A DNA stretch of 64,000 bases, taken from NCBI GenBank assembly GCA_012295275.1, contig CM022669.1, forward strand, positions 2,457,640 through 2,521,639. Reading direction: 5' to 3'. Positions 35,290-61,686 of this stretch are shown in pieces. Made by a program: the position numbers and the translations under genes. The stretch comes from Chrysomallon squamiferum (Eukaryota; Mollusca; Gastropoda; Neomphalida; Peltospiridae). Position 1 is the first letter of the stretch, and every line of letters starts with the position of its first letter. The notes below the pieces were generated by a model. It made no database searches. It was not told where the DNA came from and saw only the letters and a program-made list of their open reading frames with translations.

Positions 35290-36729
35290 ACGGGAGTGTC
35301 CTGCGAAAATATTTTATTTATAGTCTTCAGATATTTATATTTGTTAAAAGTCTGTGTCTGTTATTTCCAAGAATAAATGAATGAATGAATGAATGAGAAT
35401 GCAAGTCAAAAACAAAGAAAAGAGCAAAACAGGTAAATAAAGAAACCAAGACATTCATTCATTTAATCATTCGAGAAGTTAGTTTGAATATTTATTCTTT
35501 AACAGAAACACATCTTTCGGGTTATTAAAACATAAGGAAAGATCAAAATGTTTTTTTTCTTTTTTAGGAAATGATATAATCCAGTTTCAAAAAGATTAAC
35601 CTGCGTTAGTTTTTTCACTAATACACGTAACTTTTGTGCTGGTTACATTTTTCAAACACAGACGCCTGAAACCACTTGTGGTTTTAAACGTAAATATAAG
35701 AAAATAAAACTGTAAAGTACAAGTATTCACTTTCTGGAATAGTCTGTTCAGTTTGTGTGCTCATCTCATAATAAATTCGGAAAAAGCTTCACTTTAAACC
35801 TTTATTACATAATATATTCAGATTGATTTGTTTTATATTGTCTCATAATGTTATAACTGTGACCTATGACGTTTTATTTATTACATTATCGTGATCTATT
35901 CAGTGATAAATGCAGCAAGCAGGCAAAACAAACTGACGATATAGTTAGCGGATTAAATAATATAGATTTTTTATTTACGTATATATGTATGTATGTGTGT
36001 CTTGTGTGTGTGTATGCATATATGCATGTATGTATATGTGTGTTTGTATATATATATATATGTATGCATGTATGTGTGTATGTATGTGTGTATGTAGGTA
36101 GGTATGTAGGTATGTATTTATGCATGTGTCTGCCTCTCTGTCTATCTGTCTGTCTATTTGTCTGTCTGTATGTATGCGTGTGTGTTTGTTTATAGAGATA
36201 TATAAGTAGCAATGCATGTCGGAAGGCAGATAGATAGATAGACAGACATTCAGACGAACACATACTGATCTACACAAATAAACAGACAAACAGATCCCAC
36301 TGATATTTATACAGCATGTTACGAGTTTAGAAGGTCAGTTCACGGTAGTTTGTTTCAATATTAATCGTTCTAAAGCAGTAAATAAATAGCAAATAAATAA
36401 ACCGTGGATAACGTATCCATATAACTAAACTACTGGAGAGTGCGACACTTTGTTCATGTCCATTAGTCATGATTATAAAGAATCAAACAGTAATAAAGCC
36501 GTATCGTGTCACTGTGCCACGAAGCGACTTTGTATTAAATTTACAACATTAATGTGACTGTCAATTCTAAGACGCTGCAAATAAAATAAAAAAGTCAAAA
36601 ATCGTTTGTGCTTGCCAGAATATAGCGTACAAAGAACAGTTATAAGTTCTGAATATAGAACCGTTTAGTTTAATTCTAAATTTAGATATATTTTCAAAGA
36701 ACAAATTATTATTATTATTATATTTTCAT

Positions 36730-37066
36730 TTGATAATATTAATGATAGTAGTGGTTGAAGTAGTAGCCTTTGGACTAAATCTCCTAGGAGTAATGGTAGC
36801 AGCAATAACGGTAGTAGTTGCAGCAGTAGTAATAGTAATAATAATAGAAATAATAGTAGTAGTGGTAGTAATAATAATAGAAATAATAGTAGTAGTGGTG
36901 GTAATAATAATAATAATAGTGGTAGAATTAATAGTAGTAATAGTAGTCGCAGTATAAGCACTAGGAGGAATAGAAGTAGTCGTAGCAAAAGTATAGCCTA
37001 CTATTTAAAGTAGAAGTATCAGAAACAGTAGTAGATACTAGTAGTAGTAGTAGTAGTAGTAGCAGC

Positions 37067-37098
<32 letters not shown>

Positions 37099-37202
37099 AT
37101 ACTAGTTGTAGCAGTAGTAGTGGTAGTAGCAGCAGTAGTAGTAGTAGTAGTAGTAGATACTAGTAGTAGCAGTGGTAGTAGTAGCAGTAGTAGATACTAG
37201 TA

Positions 37203-37233
<31 letters not shown>

Positions 37234-37345
37234 CAGTAGTAGATACTAGTAGTAGCAGTAGTAGTAGTAGTAGTAGTAGTAGTAGACTAGTAGTAGTAGT
37301 TGTAATAGCAGTAGAAGCAGCAGTTGCAGTAGTGGTAGTAATTAT
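36730..37345. repeat. (AGT)n-rich trinucleotide tract
   Basis: About 600 bp dominated by AGT, with AGC, AAT and tagatactag interruptions. The long frames seen on both strands are repeat artefacts. Confidence 0.93.
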
Positions 37346-37935
37346 TGGTTGTTGCCGGTACTGTTACAATCTGTTATAATTATCATCTATGAACTGTAAA
37401 CTAGAACGTGCTGAAAACCAAGAGTTAAATGAGATTTAGAGAAAAGCTGTTCTAAATACGTTTTATTACCTTCACTGCATGCTGCACTTGCTGATAACTT
37501 TCATTTCTTTGGCAGTAAATTCTTGAAAACAAGGAAGAGAATTTCTTTTGTGAATTCATCTATATCTTATTACCAGCGGTTTTTTTTTATTGTTGTTTAT
37601 TTATTAGTTTGTGTTTGTTTTTCGGGAGGATTTTCTCTCTTTTCATTTTTTTTTTTTTTTTTTTTTTATTATTTTTGTTTGGTTGGTTATTTGCTTGTTT
37701 GTTGCTGTTGGGTTTTTTTTTTGAGTTTTTTATTCCCTTGAAGGTATTTTTATTTATTTATTATTTTTTTTTTTTTTTTTTTAATTAAAATAACAATGTC
37801 GAATAAAAAATATATATATTAAATAAGAAAGTAAGTAAATAAATAAATAAAAATTAGGTAAACTATATACTTTATTTTATTATTATTATTACACACTCAA
37901 AATTTATTAATAGAGATTGAATAAACGAAAAACGA

Positions 37936-37960
37936 TGACGTCAACAAAGTTTTGACGTCA
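37936..37960. promoter_or_regulatory. Two perfect CRE palindromes (TGACGTCA) 17 bp apart
   Basis: TGACGTCA occurs at 37936-37943 and 37953-37960. CREB/ATF factors bind this site as dimers. It lies about 2.7 kb upstream of the candidate start of the cystine-knot gene. About 35 bases downstream on the plus strand an ATG is followed by a strong donor (GTTAG|GTGAGC), so an unrecognised plus-strand transcript is also possible. Confidence 0.35.
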
Positions 37961-40629
37961 CGACATGCGGGTTTTTTTCCCCCACTTTGGTCGTATGGAA
38001 GTTGAAGTGATTGTTAGGTGAGCTAGACTGTTAACTACAGTTTGTATGTACTTGAATTTTTTGGGGTGTATACAGTCATTTATAAATTGTTAATAACTAT
38101 TAATAAGTATATTAAAAACAAATTATGACTATAACATAACGTTTTGAATGCGATTCGGAATGTGAAGTTTTAACATCACGGTGATAATCACGAGGTGAAC
38201 AAAGTTAGTTATTGCTCTGTCTTTTAATTTCCTGCCTGTCATTTAGTTTTACTTCTTTTATACTCAGAATGCACAAAAGTTTTAGATTTTAGTAATTGAT
38301 GTTACTAAGATAAACTGGGATTTGCAGAAATTTATCACAGTGTAATTATTATTTTTGACGAATTATTTGTTATTCTGTTTACTGGTAAAACAAAAGTCGT
38401 GGTTTACTAAGTTGAAATCTAAACTGGCTACTAACATTCCTCATCTAAAGTTTGTCAAGTAAATTTAAAGTACAAGATCAGAAAGTAGTAAGAAGTAAGG
38501 GGTGTCTCTAAAGTCACTAACGTTATCGAAACATAACTTGGATTACGAGAAACAGTTTAAGACAAAAAATATATATTTATTTCAAAGTATGTGCGCAAAG
38601 AATTAGTATTTATAAATATTCTGTACACTAACCGGCACTAAACGTGCATATCTTTACGGATTAGCATCTAGTGAAAAAATCCAATGTCGCCAAGATTTTG
38701 ATTTTCTGAGACAATCTGTGCATAAATACGATATTTTTATGAATCTTTAGACTTCTTATATAAACTGTACAGAGAAAGTATAATAGTCAGTCATCTGTCA
38801 AAAGACTCTCTCTCTCTCACACAAACAAACAAAAATGCTGTCTATTCGTCTCTCCGTCTTCCTATCTGTCCAAATGTCTGTCTGCATCTCTATACATCAG
38901 TCTGTCTGTCTGTCTGCATCTCTACACATCAGTCTGCATATCTACCTATCTATAAAGTATGAAAAACCAAAACCACGTCAAAGTATTTCACCAATGTGTA
39001 AGAATTTTACGTGTTTGTTTTATAAACTGCTGAGTCATATACAAAGATTTTATTCCCTACTAACATTCCACCTCGCTCTTTTAGTTCACCTGTCAAACTG
39101 CTTCTTTAGATCTGAGGTAATATTTTAAATTGTTCTACATTATTTCATAGCAAATACATTATTTGAATGTAGAAAAGCTATAGTAACGATGAATAATATA
39201 AAAGGCCCGAACAAAGAGAATGATTTAGAAACTTTTATCTTCGAGAACCCGCGATGATCGAAAATGTTTGTTTTTTTGTTGTTGTTTTTTGATAGATCTA
39301 AAAGAAAATAAACAGTAAATTAAAATCCGAGCAGACCAAGTTTTAAACAGTCCAAAAATATATTTCTGTACTTCTTACTTTCTTTTTAACTTAAGTAATA
39401 ATAATAGTAAAATAATACCAGTAATGCAGTCCTTTTATAATTAATATTATCTTTAACGGACGATAATGGGTTTATTGAAAAAATTAAATGATTTAACGGT
39501 TTATTAACTGAATATGGTTATTGTGTAGATACTGAAAGTATTATTTTGTTCCCTGTCAATGTCAGATAGTCTGAACAAATATGAAGATCTAGAAACACTT
39601 TTTTTTTTTTCAAGCCAGCATTTTATCAAGCAGCAGTAAATCATTAACAGTAAAAATAACAATTAGAAAAACAAAAACAAGGCGAAGAACAACCACACCA
39701 ACAGAAATAGAAGCAATAAAAAGGTATTAATAATAACAACAACAACAACATCATCAACAACAGCAACTAAAATAATAATATTAAAAACAGAAGCAGTAAG
39801 AATAACAACAGAAACAACAGTATCACCAACTACAACAACAGTAATAATAACGAGCAAGAATAACCATTATAACAAGAGTAACAATAATAAACAACAACAA
39901 AATACAGCAGTATAATAAAGCGACAATAACAATAAAAATAACAAAACAAATCGATGTATTCCATCGGAGTTGAGATTAAAAATAATTTTGAAAAAGCATA
40001 AAATTTTATTTCATAAATATTATTACATATTATTTATAATTATTCATTCGATTATTGTAGAATATAATTTGTAATTTTGTGCAGGCAGATATATGAGAAA
40101 ACCGAAGAAAAACAGCGAACACTGACGAATATACGCGAACATTAACGAATCTCTTCAAACACTGACGAACACTGGAACACAGACAAAATTCATACAACTT
40201 GTTTTTCCAATTCCACTAAAATAACTCGCAGCGGGTTAAATTTTCCAAATCTATTACAGCTCTTGAAAAAATCCGTTATTCAATATCCTTGATCTGTGAT
40301 ATTCTTGCCTTGTAAAATTAGATTTAATAACTGTTGACGAACAATTGCGAATAATTGCAAAAATTATAATTGTTTGCATCACGACTAAATGTTTTATAAT
40401 CCATTATTATTAGTAGTAAGCTCATTAATTGTGATTTCTTTTTCTTTTTTCTTTTTCGTATTCTTTTTTCACTATCTTTTATATTATTTTATCATTATCA
40501 GAATGCAATAATATAATTACTAATCAAACGTAGATAACACGGACAAAGATTACGAACACTGCCGAAATATGGCGAACAACTGCGAATAATTATATTTGCG
40601 AGCCACAGATGAAGAGAAGTCTCAGTATC

Positions 40630-41145
40630 TTTTTCTAAACCATTATAATTATTGGCAGTGAGTATTATTTTTCGATGACCGCCAGGACAATTATTAATAA
40701 TGAGTATAGTTTTCCAGTTTCACTTTAATGTTGAAAACCAGATATTTTCCATTTTGATTAGTTATTTCTTGAATCCACTTACGATGGTTATTCAAAAATT
40801 GTATTGTTTTTCTAACTGTAATATAACTATTTGAAATGAATATTGTTCTCCAGTTCTGTGGACAATGAATATGGATTTCCATTTCCATTAAAATTATTGG
40901 AAATGTTTAAAAATTAATATTGTTGTTCAATTCCTATGAAGTTACTAGAAATTCATATTATTTCCCAAATACATTGATTTTATTGGAAATGAGTATTATT
41001 TTCCACTTCTATGAGTATGGTTTTCCAAATCCATTAAAATTTCGGGATGTTATAAATAAACAATGATAATTTCCAAATCACTGTAAGTACTGGAATTACA
41101 ATTATTTTTCAGTTACTTTGTAATTAGTGGAAATAAGTGAACTGA
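40630..41145. repeat. Diverged tandem repeat downstream of arrestin gene 1
   Basis: Variants of ttggaaatgagtattatttt plus ccacttctat recur about every 55-65 bp up to the stop codon at 41158. On the gene's strand this would be the 3' UTR or immediate flank. Confidence 0.6.
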
Positions 41146-41157
41146 GTTGTAAACTGG

Positions 41158-53257
<12,100 letters not shown>

Positions 53258-53577
53258 ATCTGTGTTGGTATCTGAGAATAGTATCACGGCATCGTACAAG
53301 CTCGGTAGTTTGAAACACACTGACAGGTAAGATCAGCTTCCACTCGAGCCGCCCTACATGGAGATCGTATCGTTTGGTCTCACACATGTTCGGGAGATGT
53401 CGGTACATTCCGGAATTTACCGAATGTTTTTTTTTGTCTAAAGATTTATTTGGTTGAAACTGCAACGCTATCTTAATTTATAATTTTATTTTCTTACCGA
53501 AAGAATTCATTAAGTTATTACTTTTCGGGATCATAAATTAGACAACTTGTTCTCAAGGAATTGCGCTACGTAGCTCG

Positions 53578-53630
<53 letters not shown>

Positions 53631-53871
53631 CGTTGAATAAGTGGATAGATATTTTTTTTTCTTCTTCTTCTTATATTTTATTGTTTAAGTCGATGCTTTG
53701 AGAAAACTAAATGATGAAACCGAAGCTACAAAAAGCTAGTTCACAACACTGACATAATAAGATCAGTAAAATTCAATATCGTTGTGAACATCTGTACAAA
53801 TGAGATGCCACATAAACTTGTAATCAGATTATCAAGTTTTTAGAATTAAAAATGCACTACGTTGTTGTTCT

Positions 53872-53950
53872 TGGGTCGAACTTTCGCTCAGCGGTTAGAA
53901 TGTATGAGTGAATTTCATTTCAGCAAGTGCTCTACGACTTAGTTAGCAAA
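53872..53950 (-). mobile_element. Possible tRNA-derived SINE head (minus strand)
   Basis: On the minus strand, taactaagtcgtagagcact resembles an A-box region and gttcgaccc (53880-53872) a perfect B box about 45 bases later. There is no clover-leaf good enough to call a tRNA gene. Confidence 0.35.
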
Positions 53951-56900
53951 GATCATGTAAATGTTATAGTGTCTATGAGAAGGTGAATTTTAAACATTAC
54001 TAGCTGCTAATCATAAGTCGCCGATAATCATACAGAGAAGAAAGAAAGAAAAACGAAAAACAACTAAAAACCAAAAATAAAAAACCAAAGAACATCATTA
54101 TATAATCTTTAATATTTAATGTCAGTCAACTCAACGGCGGTAGCGGGTTTCCTCTCTAATATTAATATCAAAATACATTGTTTCATTTTGAACTTTTATT
54201 ATGAATGGGTCGAATTCAGATTTCTTAAGAACCTGCCAAATAATATTCTTTATACTTGTTCCAGCCATTCCTTATTTTGAACTAAAAATAACTAATAAAT
54301 AAATAAATAAAAATACTGTTACGATAGATATTTTTTTTAATTATTTTTATTATTTATATTTTTTTCTCTGTGTGATGCAATTATTTAATGAATTTATAAA
54401 ATTATTTATGCATGCGACAAATACGTATAAAAATAACAGTCGGAGAAAGTATAAGATATATGAATACGATTAAATAAACGTCAGGCATGCCTAAATATTA
54501 TTCGTGCTTTCAGTCCGACTATTTTTGAAGAGTACAAAGCACGCGCCCACACGCAGACGAACACACATACAGTTTTTTCTGTATTAGTCACTTAGCAGGT
54601 TTTGGGATGTGTAAATCTATCTAATATATTAGATACAGTGAAACCAAGTTTGTGTAATACCTACATCATTTTACTAAATTAAACTCCATTATGAACATAT
54701 TAAACTGCTGTCTCGAGTAATTAGCCCCTACATTGCTATATTATATAACTGCCAAAATACCTTCTGAAGAATGTAAGACAGGCAATAAATCTTGAAACAT
54801 ATTACAAACTGTTGTTTTGTTTTAATATGAATAAAACAAAGGTAATTTACGAGTAATAATGATTAAAAATAATGATGATAATAATGATGATGATGATGAT
54901 GACGATGTGAATACTATATAAATGCTATATAAATGTAAATACTAATAATAATAATAAGAAGAAGAAGAAGAAGAAGAAGAAGATGCAGGAGGAGAAGAAG
55001 ATGATGATGGTGATGAAGAATAACAAGAACTTTATGACCCAGTTTTGTGTATTGATCTTAAAAGTAAAACCTGTATGTAAATCAATGAATAACTGCACAC
55101 AGTGTGTTAGTAAAATACGAGACAGACAACATTCACCAGTAACATCGGCAAAGTTCAGTTAAATAATACATAATCTTTAGACCATCCTATGTATTTCATT
55201 ATAAGATTTTCCTTTTTAAAATATTTAACTTCTTTTTTTTTTCTGTTCGCAATGACAATGGATCAGATAAATAACATAAACATTATCAAATACGACAGTT
55301 AAATAATTTTTACATTTTCCATTTAATCAGAATGTTTAATTACTATACGATGTCTAAAATACCACAGATAAACCATTAAATGACAATGAAATGAAATAAC
55401 AGTATTTTAGGAACTAATCTCAAAAATTTTCGTTTTATCTGAAATAATTCTATTTAATGTCAATCTGTTTTATGAACTGACCAAAAAATAATAACAATAA
55501 TAATAATAAAAACATTTAAATTAATTGTAACATTTTATCATTTGACCAGTATCTTTATACAAATAAAACAGTCTCAACTATCGTGCATTATCCATATTAA
55601 AATAATTATTATCAATTAAATTAGTGTATCATATAAAAAAAAAAAAAAAAAAAATAAATTAGATAATAATTTTGGTATTTTTCCTTATTCCGGGTAATCA
55701 AAATGTTTAAAATAGCAGATAATCTGTATAACATATCCTAGATAACTAATTTTCTTATACTTTTTCTTTTTAACGGCAGAAGTTATCATCACTACAAACA
55801 CGTTTTACTGAGCAGGGATAAGGAAAAGACTTATTTCGAAATGCATGATTACGCAAACGAAACATTCGTCTGTTTAGAGATACCAATATCTGAAACTGGA
55901 GCTAATGTGCTGGCAGTGTTAGGTCATAAGAGGCAGCTGAGGTTGACAGAGACAAGTCGTGGCAAGTGCTGTCAAGGTTAGGGTTATTTTGTGTCAGAGC
56001 AACTTTCTTAGTCAATTGTAAGTGAATAAATAGCACATTAAATCCTTTATATTTAGGTTTACTGTTACAATTAGTGGTTATTAATTTCACCTGGTGACTG
56101 ATAATTCTTTAAAATATAGCAGGTGACAGTTTAAAAAAACACACAAAAAAACAACACAACACTGAACTAAACATATGGATTACCTACTGTATGCGTGCGT
56201 GCGTGCATGCGTTCATACCTATCTATGTGTGTATATCTGTATTCATGTGCACGGGAGACAGAAGGTGGGAGCGAGATAATGTTTTTTCAAACAATACTTT
56301 ATCAGAGTGTTTAAAAGGTAACCATAAAAAAAATGCTGTTATATAATTAATATCTGTAAAAGATTACAAAACTGACACAGCTTCCAAGTACATTAAACAT
56401 CATGTTGTTGTTGGGTTTTTTCCTCCTTCTAAAGATGCCAGTGCATATAGTAATTGTCTTAGACTTCAGTATGAGCATTTCTAACATTCTTGTCGAGATT
56501 AAAACGAAATCCTTGGATAGATTCCAGTTGAAAGAGAGTAACTGCCTTTCCACACTGGTTAATTAGGCTGTCAGTGGTCAGTCAGTTTATTCTGTGCACT
56601 TACAATTATCTGTTCAAACACGTTTTTACTGCACTGTTCTGTATCGTACAGTGATCTCTTCATATTGCATATTTCAGTCATCTGAATCACTATGGTAGAT
56701 TTCACTGTTTCCATTAAGTCCTATAACTGAGTATTTCAGTCTTATATCTTGGAGCTAGTGTCGTAGTGTCATACAGTTTGGTATATTTTAAGTCCTATAT
56801 TTCAGCATTTTAATGTTAAATCCTACAGCTTCTTAATACTATTGTTCCATCCCATGTTTGAGTGATATCTGCCACTAAAATTATTACTCAGCAAGTATTT

Positions 56901-59900
56901 TCAATCAAAGATATCTGGATAATAATAATAATAATAAATAATAATAATAATAATAATAATAATAATTAATTCACATATAGGAAGAATAATAAAACACATT
57001 TTAAAATTTTATGAATTATACAATGAATAAATAATGATGTAACATTTACGGATTCTCTTTATCATTAACGAATGACAAAAAGATAAAAAGATAAAAAATA
57101 AAAAATTGTTAAAATACTAGTAAAATAGTCAAACAATACAAACTAAATGAGGAAATGACACATTTATAACATTTCACGTTATTACATTATTTCCATGATC
57201 GGTTTGCAGTAAACCCACTGGGGTTTTGGTTACTATAATTAACAAATCTTATGCTGGGTCATTTTAATGGCTTCCTTTTACAAATTACATCTGCCTTGGA
57301 CAATCCTGTCTGACTGAGTCTGAGATTATATCCAGTACAAGCTTGCTTGAACACGTATCAGATAGCAGATTGTTAAAACATTACCTAACCAAAATACTGA
57401 CAAAGAAAAAACAAACAGCTTAGTGTTCCTGTCATTAGTTTTTCCTGTCCATTAAAAAAAAAGATATATAATTCTAAATATGCTATTTTATAGCAAAAAA
57501 AAAATCTTTTCCTCAAAAATACTTTATAACAATACTTCCTAATTAATATCTGTGATCAAATTTAATAATTTACTTATGCAATTGTGTTTTTGAAAAAATT
57601 TATCAAAACATTTTTTAATTATTCTTCAGACTCTTTTTATCATTATATTAATTAAAATGAACGCCCAAACACATTTAACTTTTTGACAAAAATTAAATAA
57701 ATAAATAATAATTTCAAGCAGATAATTCACTCCCTAAAACATTCCAGTTGTATTTATTTTTTTGCCATTAATTTAGTTTATAACTATCTAAATGCATGAA
57801 AACGCAGTGAAAAATACAGACACTGCAAAAGCAACCACACCCAGAAAATCAAGATAACAAATATGATAAAATCCAAAACAAAGTGAACTTGTAAAACAGA
57901 GAACAAAAATGAATTATGCTATGATTATAAATGATGCACAGAATATTATGACCAATATCACATACATCCACAGTAATAAATTAGTAACAAAAAAAAACCC
58001 ATTAAAAATAAACGTGTAATACTGAAAAACTGTTATTAAATAATATAAACTAGAATTAATGCAAAATGGTTACTCGTGTAAATGTTTGCCATAAATTAAT
58101 GGCCTCCTGCTGCCAAAAACAAGTGGATTTTCTTTTGGTCTATGATTGCACTTAATCTAGTGATTAACAAATGAGATTCAAATTTATTATTAATTTGTTT
58201 TCTCCTTTGTTGTGTATATATTGCCAAATGTCTAGGAATTGTAAATGTGGAAAGCTTCAAAAAGGAATCTGGGGAGTTTTCTCAAAATTTACAAATTCTA
58301 CATTTTTAAAAATTTTGGAAGTTATTATCTGTCATTATTTGGTGTCATACACAACAAAACTTTCGTTTAATTTTAATCTGCTTATTTGATTCTCAATGAG
58401 ATCATTGATAAAAATACAAGTGCCTATTCCAACAGAAACTGGTTTTAGGTTCAGTTCAGAACAATGTACACATTATATACTGGTACTTATAAATTTAATA
58501 TTTTGGGAAATATAATCAAACCTTATTCTATCTTAACATCTTACTTACTAAACAAAATGTAAAATGTAAAATCATTAAAATATGGTCAGATACTAGCTGA
58601 ATATTAAAGTAAGTATTTATTGTACAGATGTGCTTTCATTCTGAGTTTGTGTGTGCCCAGTGGGCAGTTTACCAAACCAATCTATCCAAATACCTTGACA
58701 ATTACAACCTTCTTTATGCTTTCATTGCTACTACATCAGTAACAGTAGCTATACAGTGTCAGCTGTGGGTTTCACATCCGATAACAATCACTACACAAAC
58801 ACAGGACTGAGTAAAATGTATAACCATTAGTTTTAAGATGTACCATTAAATATTCATTAATTTTAAGTGAATTCCAAGTTATGATGTTTCACGTTTCTAG
58901 TCAAACTGGTATAAATTGAGTAGTATGAGAAAAGATATTTACCAAACTGACATGTGCAGACATAACAGAATGCATTTTAAAAATAAAACTTGTCTTCTCA
59001 ACACTGTGTACAGAACACTACACAAAGATTCTTACAATTCAGCCATTTAAAAGTTTAGTCAGCTCCAAAACAGGTGAACAGACTCACGTATACATAATTA
59101 TATTGAGAGCTGTATAGACTCTACATGATACTCTTATCAATATCCATTTCTATCCATTTCAAAAAGAAAATTCCCCAAAATTCTAAGTGAACATTTTCTA
59201 ACAGTTGAAGGAAATTCCCTTTCTTTTACAAACTTAATCTGGAGTATTTGTTTTGGTACAAAACCACACTTACAACTGTAATACAAAAATATTTATACAG
59301 AAAAATCCACACAAAAACTACAACTAAAACGAAACAAAAAACGTTTACAAAGAAAAATTTGACATTTTACAAATCATTTCATCATAATCAATATATCTGA
59401 AATATTCAAAACATGCAAATTGAAAATCTAACACAGAAAAATTAGCACCACATCAATAATAACATTAAAAATGAAAACCAGAGAATTAATGTAATATACA
59501 AATATTAAAATTCTTTAAATAAAAACTATTTATATACAGTTCTTTTTACATAAGGAAAATGTACTTCCTAAATTAGCCAGATCAACTGAATAATGATAAA
59601 ATTTTTACTTTATGATCCTAAAACTGGTTATTCATTTTCATGTCTTTACACCTCACAATTAATGGTAAGATATAATTTAATTTTCTGCTTCATGTTTCAA
59701 TTAGAATACAATCACTGATAAATATACAAATGTACTTTAACACAGAAATTGTTTCTTTCAGTGTAGAATAAAAAACAAATAAATACTGATATTAAAAAGA
59801 AATGACAAACATTAAGTGATTAAACTCTTGTAACTACTAGCTGATCATATTTAGAGTGCAAAATGAACAAAATGATGCACTGAACATAATGGACAATAGC

Positions 59901-60004
59901 ACTATTACATAAAGTTTTATAATCCACAATACGTTACAACAATGAATTTTTGATCTGTAGCTCAGAAATAAAAATTTATATTTGTGCATGTGTTTATGTC
60001 TATG

Positions 60005-60007
<3 letters not shown>

Positions 60008-60073
<66 letters not shown>
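60008..60073. repeat. (GA)n microsatellite
   Basis: About 32 GA units, downstream of arrestin gene 2. Confidence 0.97.
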
Positions 60074-60075
<2 letters not shown>

Positions 60076-60530
60076 AGATAAGTAGAAAAAAAAGAGTGTA
60101 TGTTATAGTTTTGACTGGATAAAAAAATTATTCTTAGAAAAAAAAAGGAAGTGATATGTCAAAATTTTAGATGATATAATATTGCATAATTATTAAAATT
60201 TTTGTGACCAAAAAGGCTTTACATTAAAAAAAAAAATCAATTAAAAATGATTATAATCAATTCCTTATTCATCAATTATCATTTTTAATCACAGTTTATT
60301 TATTTTAGTAACTTATTTAACTTAAAAGTAAAAAAACAAAATGTGTAGTTTGCTCATACCCCCATAAACAGGCACATTTGGGCATTTTGCATAAAACTTT
60401 GAACTGAATTGCATATAGATATAAAAGCAAAAAAGCCCACAATTCATTGTTGATTTCATATTTTTAAATACTAAAATGATTTACCATGTCCACTGTCTAA
60501 AAAGGCACTCCAAACTGAGTCCAAAGATTT

Positions 60531-60561
<31 letters not shown>

Positions 60562-60766
60562 GACTTATTTAATGTTAAAAAAAAAACAAAGTGGCTTAAT
60601 ATGGCAAATGTTGAAATTTTTAATGCCATGTGCACATAAGACTAGAAATGCAAAAAAAAAAAAATAATAATCTATAGGAAAATGCCTATCTAAAATATGG
60701 CAGGCTTTAAACCTGCCATTAATGCTGTATAAAAAAAAAATCTGCATTTGGAAATGACCCAAATGT

Positions 60767-60963
60767 TCAGATCTGGTTGATGTGCTGACTGGGTAAAAAC
60801 GGTTGTCCAAGAATTGGGTTGATTGAGCAAAGCGTCAAGTTCTGGTCCCAGTTGTAAAAGATGTAATGTGGTGCAAAATTCATCTCAACTTTTGTATGGT
60901 CATTGTCATCCTTTTCAATGATGGCTACTTTTCCAAACACACATTCTTCATAGGTTGGAGGTG
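60767..60963 (-). CDS. Arrestin gene 2 last exon: PPxY tail and stop
   Basis: The acceptor is gttcttgttag. It encodes PPPTYEECVFGKVAIIEKDD, then FAPHYIFYNWDQN, and ends INQI before TGA at 60769-60767. The tail is about 17 residues longer than that of gene 1. Confidence 0.93.
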
Positions 60964-61650
60964 CTAACAAGAACAAAATAAAGTTTTTTATTAAGAAGAT
61001 GAAATACATATTTTATACAGATAAATACAGATAGGTAGGCAGATAAAGAAATGAATGAATAAATATCTTAAAAAATCTTTTAAGTAACTGTTAGTGTTAA
61101 TAATATTAAAGGACCTTTAATGTGATGTGTACCTTCCACAAACAGGAAACACATCCATGGCCTTTTATAAGCCAGTGGGGCATGGGTAAACTAGTCCAGA
61201 AAGAGCACACTAAGCAGTTCTGCTATATATCATCCCTAAACTTACCGTAAAAATTCTGATCAGAAAATTTCTGCTTAGTGAAAATTAGTACTTACGACAG
61301 TCAGACGGTTGACGTGGTATGGTTGCCTCTGTAACATCGGGTGGGGGGTCACCTCCTGCACCATCAACAACAGGAAGACTTGCTGCCGAGACTCCAAGAG
61401 GTATAGTGCCTATTATAATCTCTTCACAGATTTCAATACTGTCACCATAACAACCACTTGGCAACAGTTTTATCTGAAGAGAATTAACAAGAAAAAAAAA
61501 AAAATAATACACTAGAGATGTTGCACAGATGTATTTATGAACCAGTTAACTTTATGAAATAAATTCTACAGTTTACTATTTACATATATATGTGTGTGTG
61601 TGTGTGTGTATATGTATGTGTGTCTGTGTGTATATATATATATATATGTG

Positions 61651-61686
<36 letters not shown>

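Larger units (their letters stand above)
35300..41140. other. Region between the cystine-knot gene and arrestin gene 1
   Basis: No gene is supported. Contents are a TG/TATG-rich tract (35976-36190), a long AGT-trinucleotide tract (36730-37345), T runs (37648-37780), paired CREs (37936-37960), a CAA-rich tract (39650-39960), and short repeats around cactgacgaa (40100-40190). Confidence 0.6.
53300..60700. other. Region between the two arrestin genes
   Basis: No gene is supported. The first part would be the promoter and 5' UTR of arrestin gene 1. (GA)n lies at 53581-53629, GAA/GAT repeats at 54949-55020, (AAT)n at 56922-56965 and (GA)n at 60008-60073. From about 57.1 to 60.0 kb the sequence is unusually free of microsatellites for this window and could be a long 3' UTR of arrestin gene 2. 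Confidence 0.5.

Noticed and set aside
36665-37350. Leu- and Val-rich frames over the AGT tract
   Set aside because: Trinucleotide repeat artefacts.
53872-53950. True tRNA gene
   Set aside because: A and B box-like strings are present but no acceptor stem or clover-leaf can be paired.
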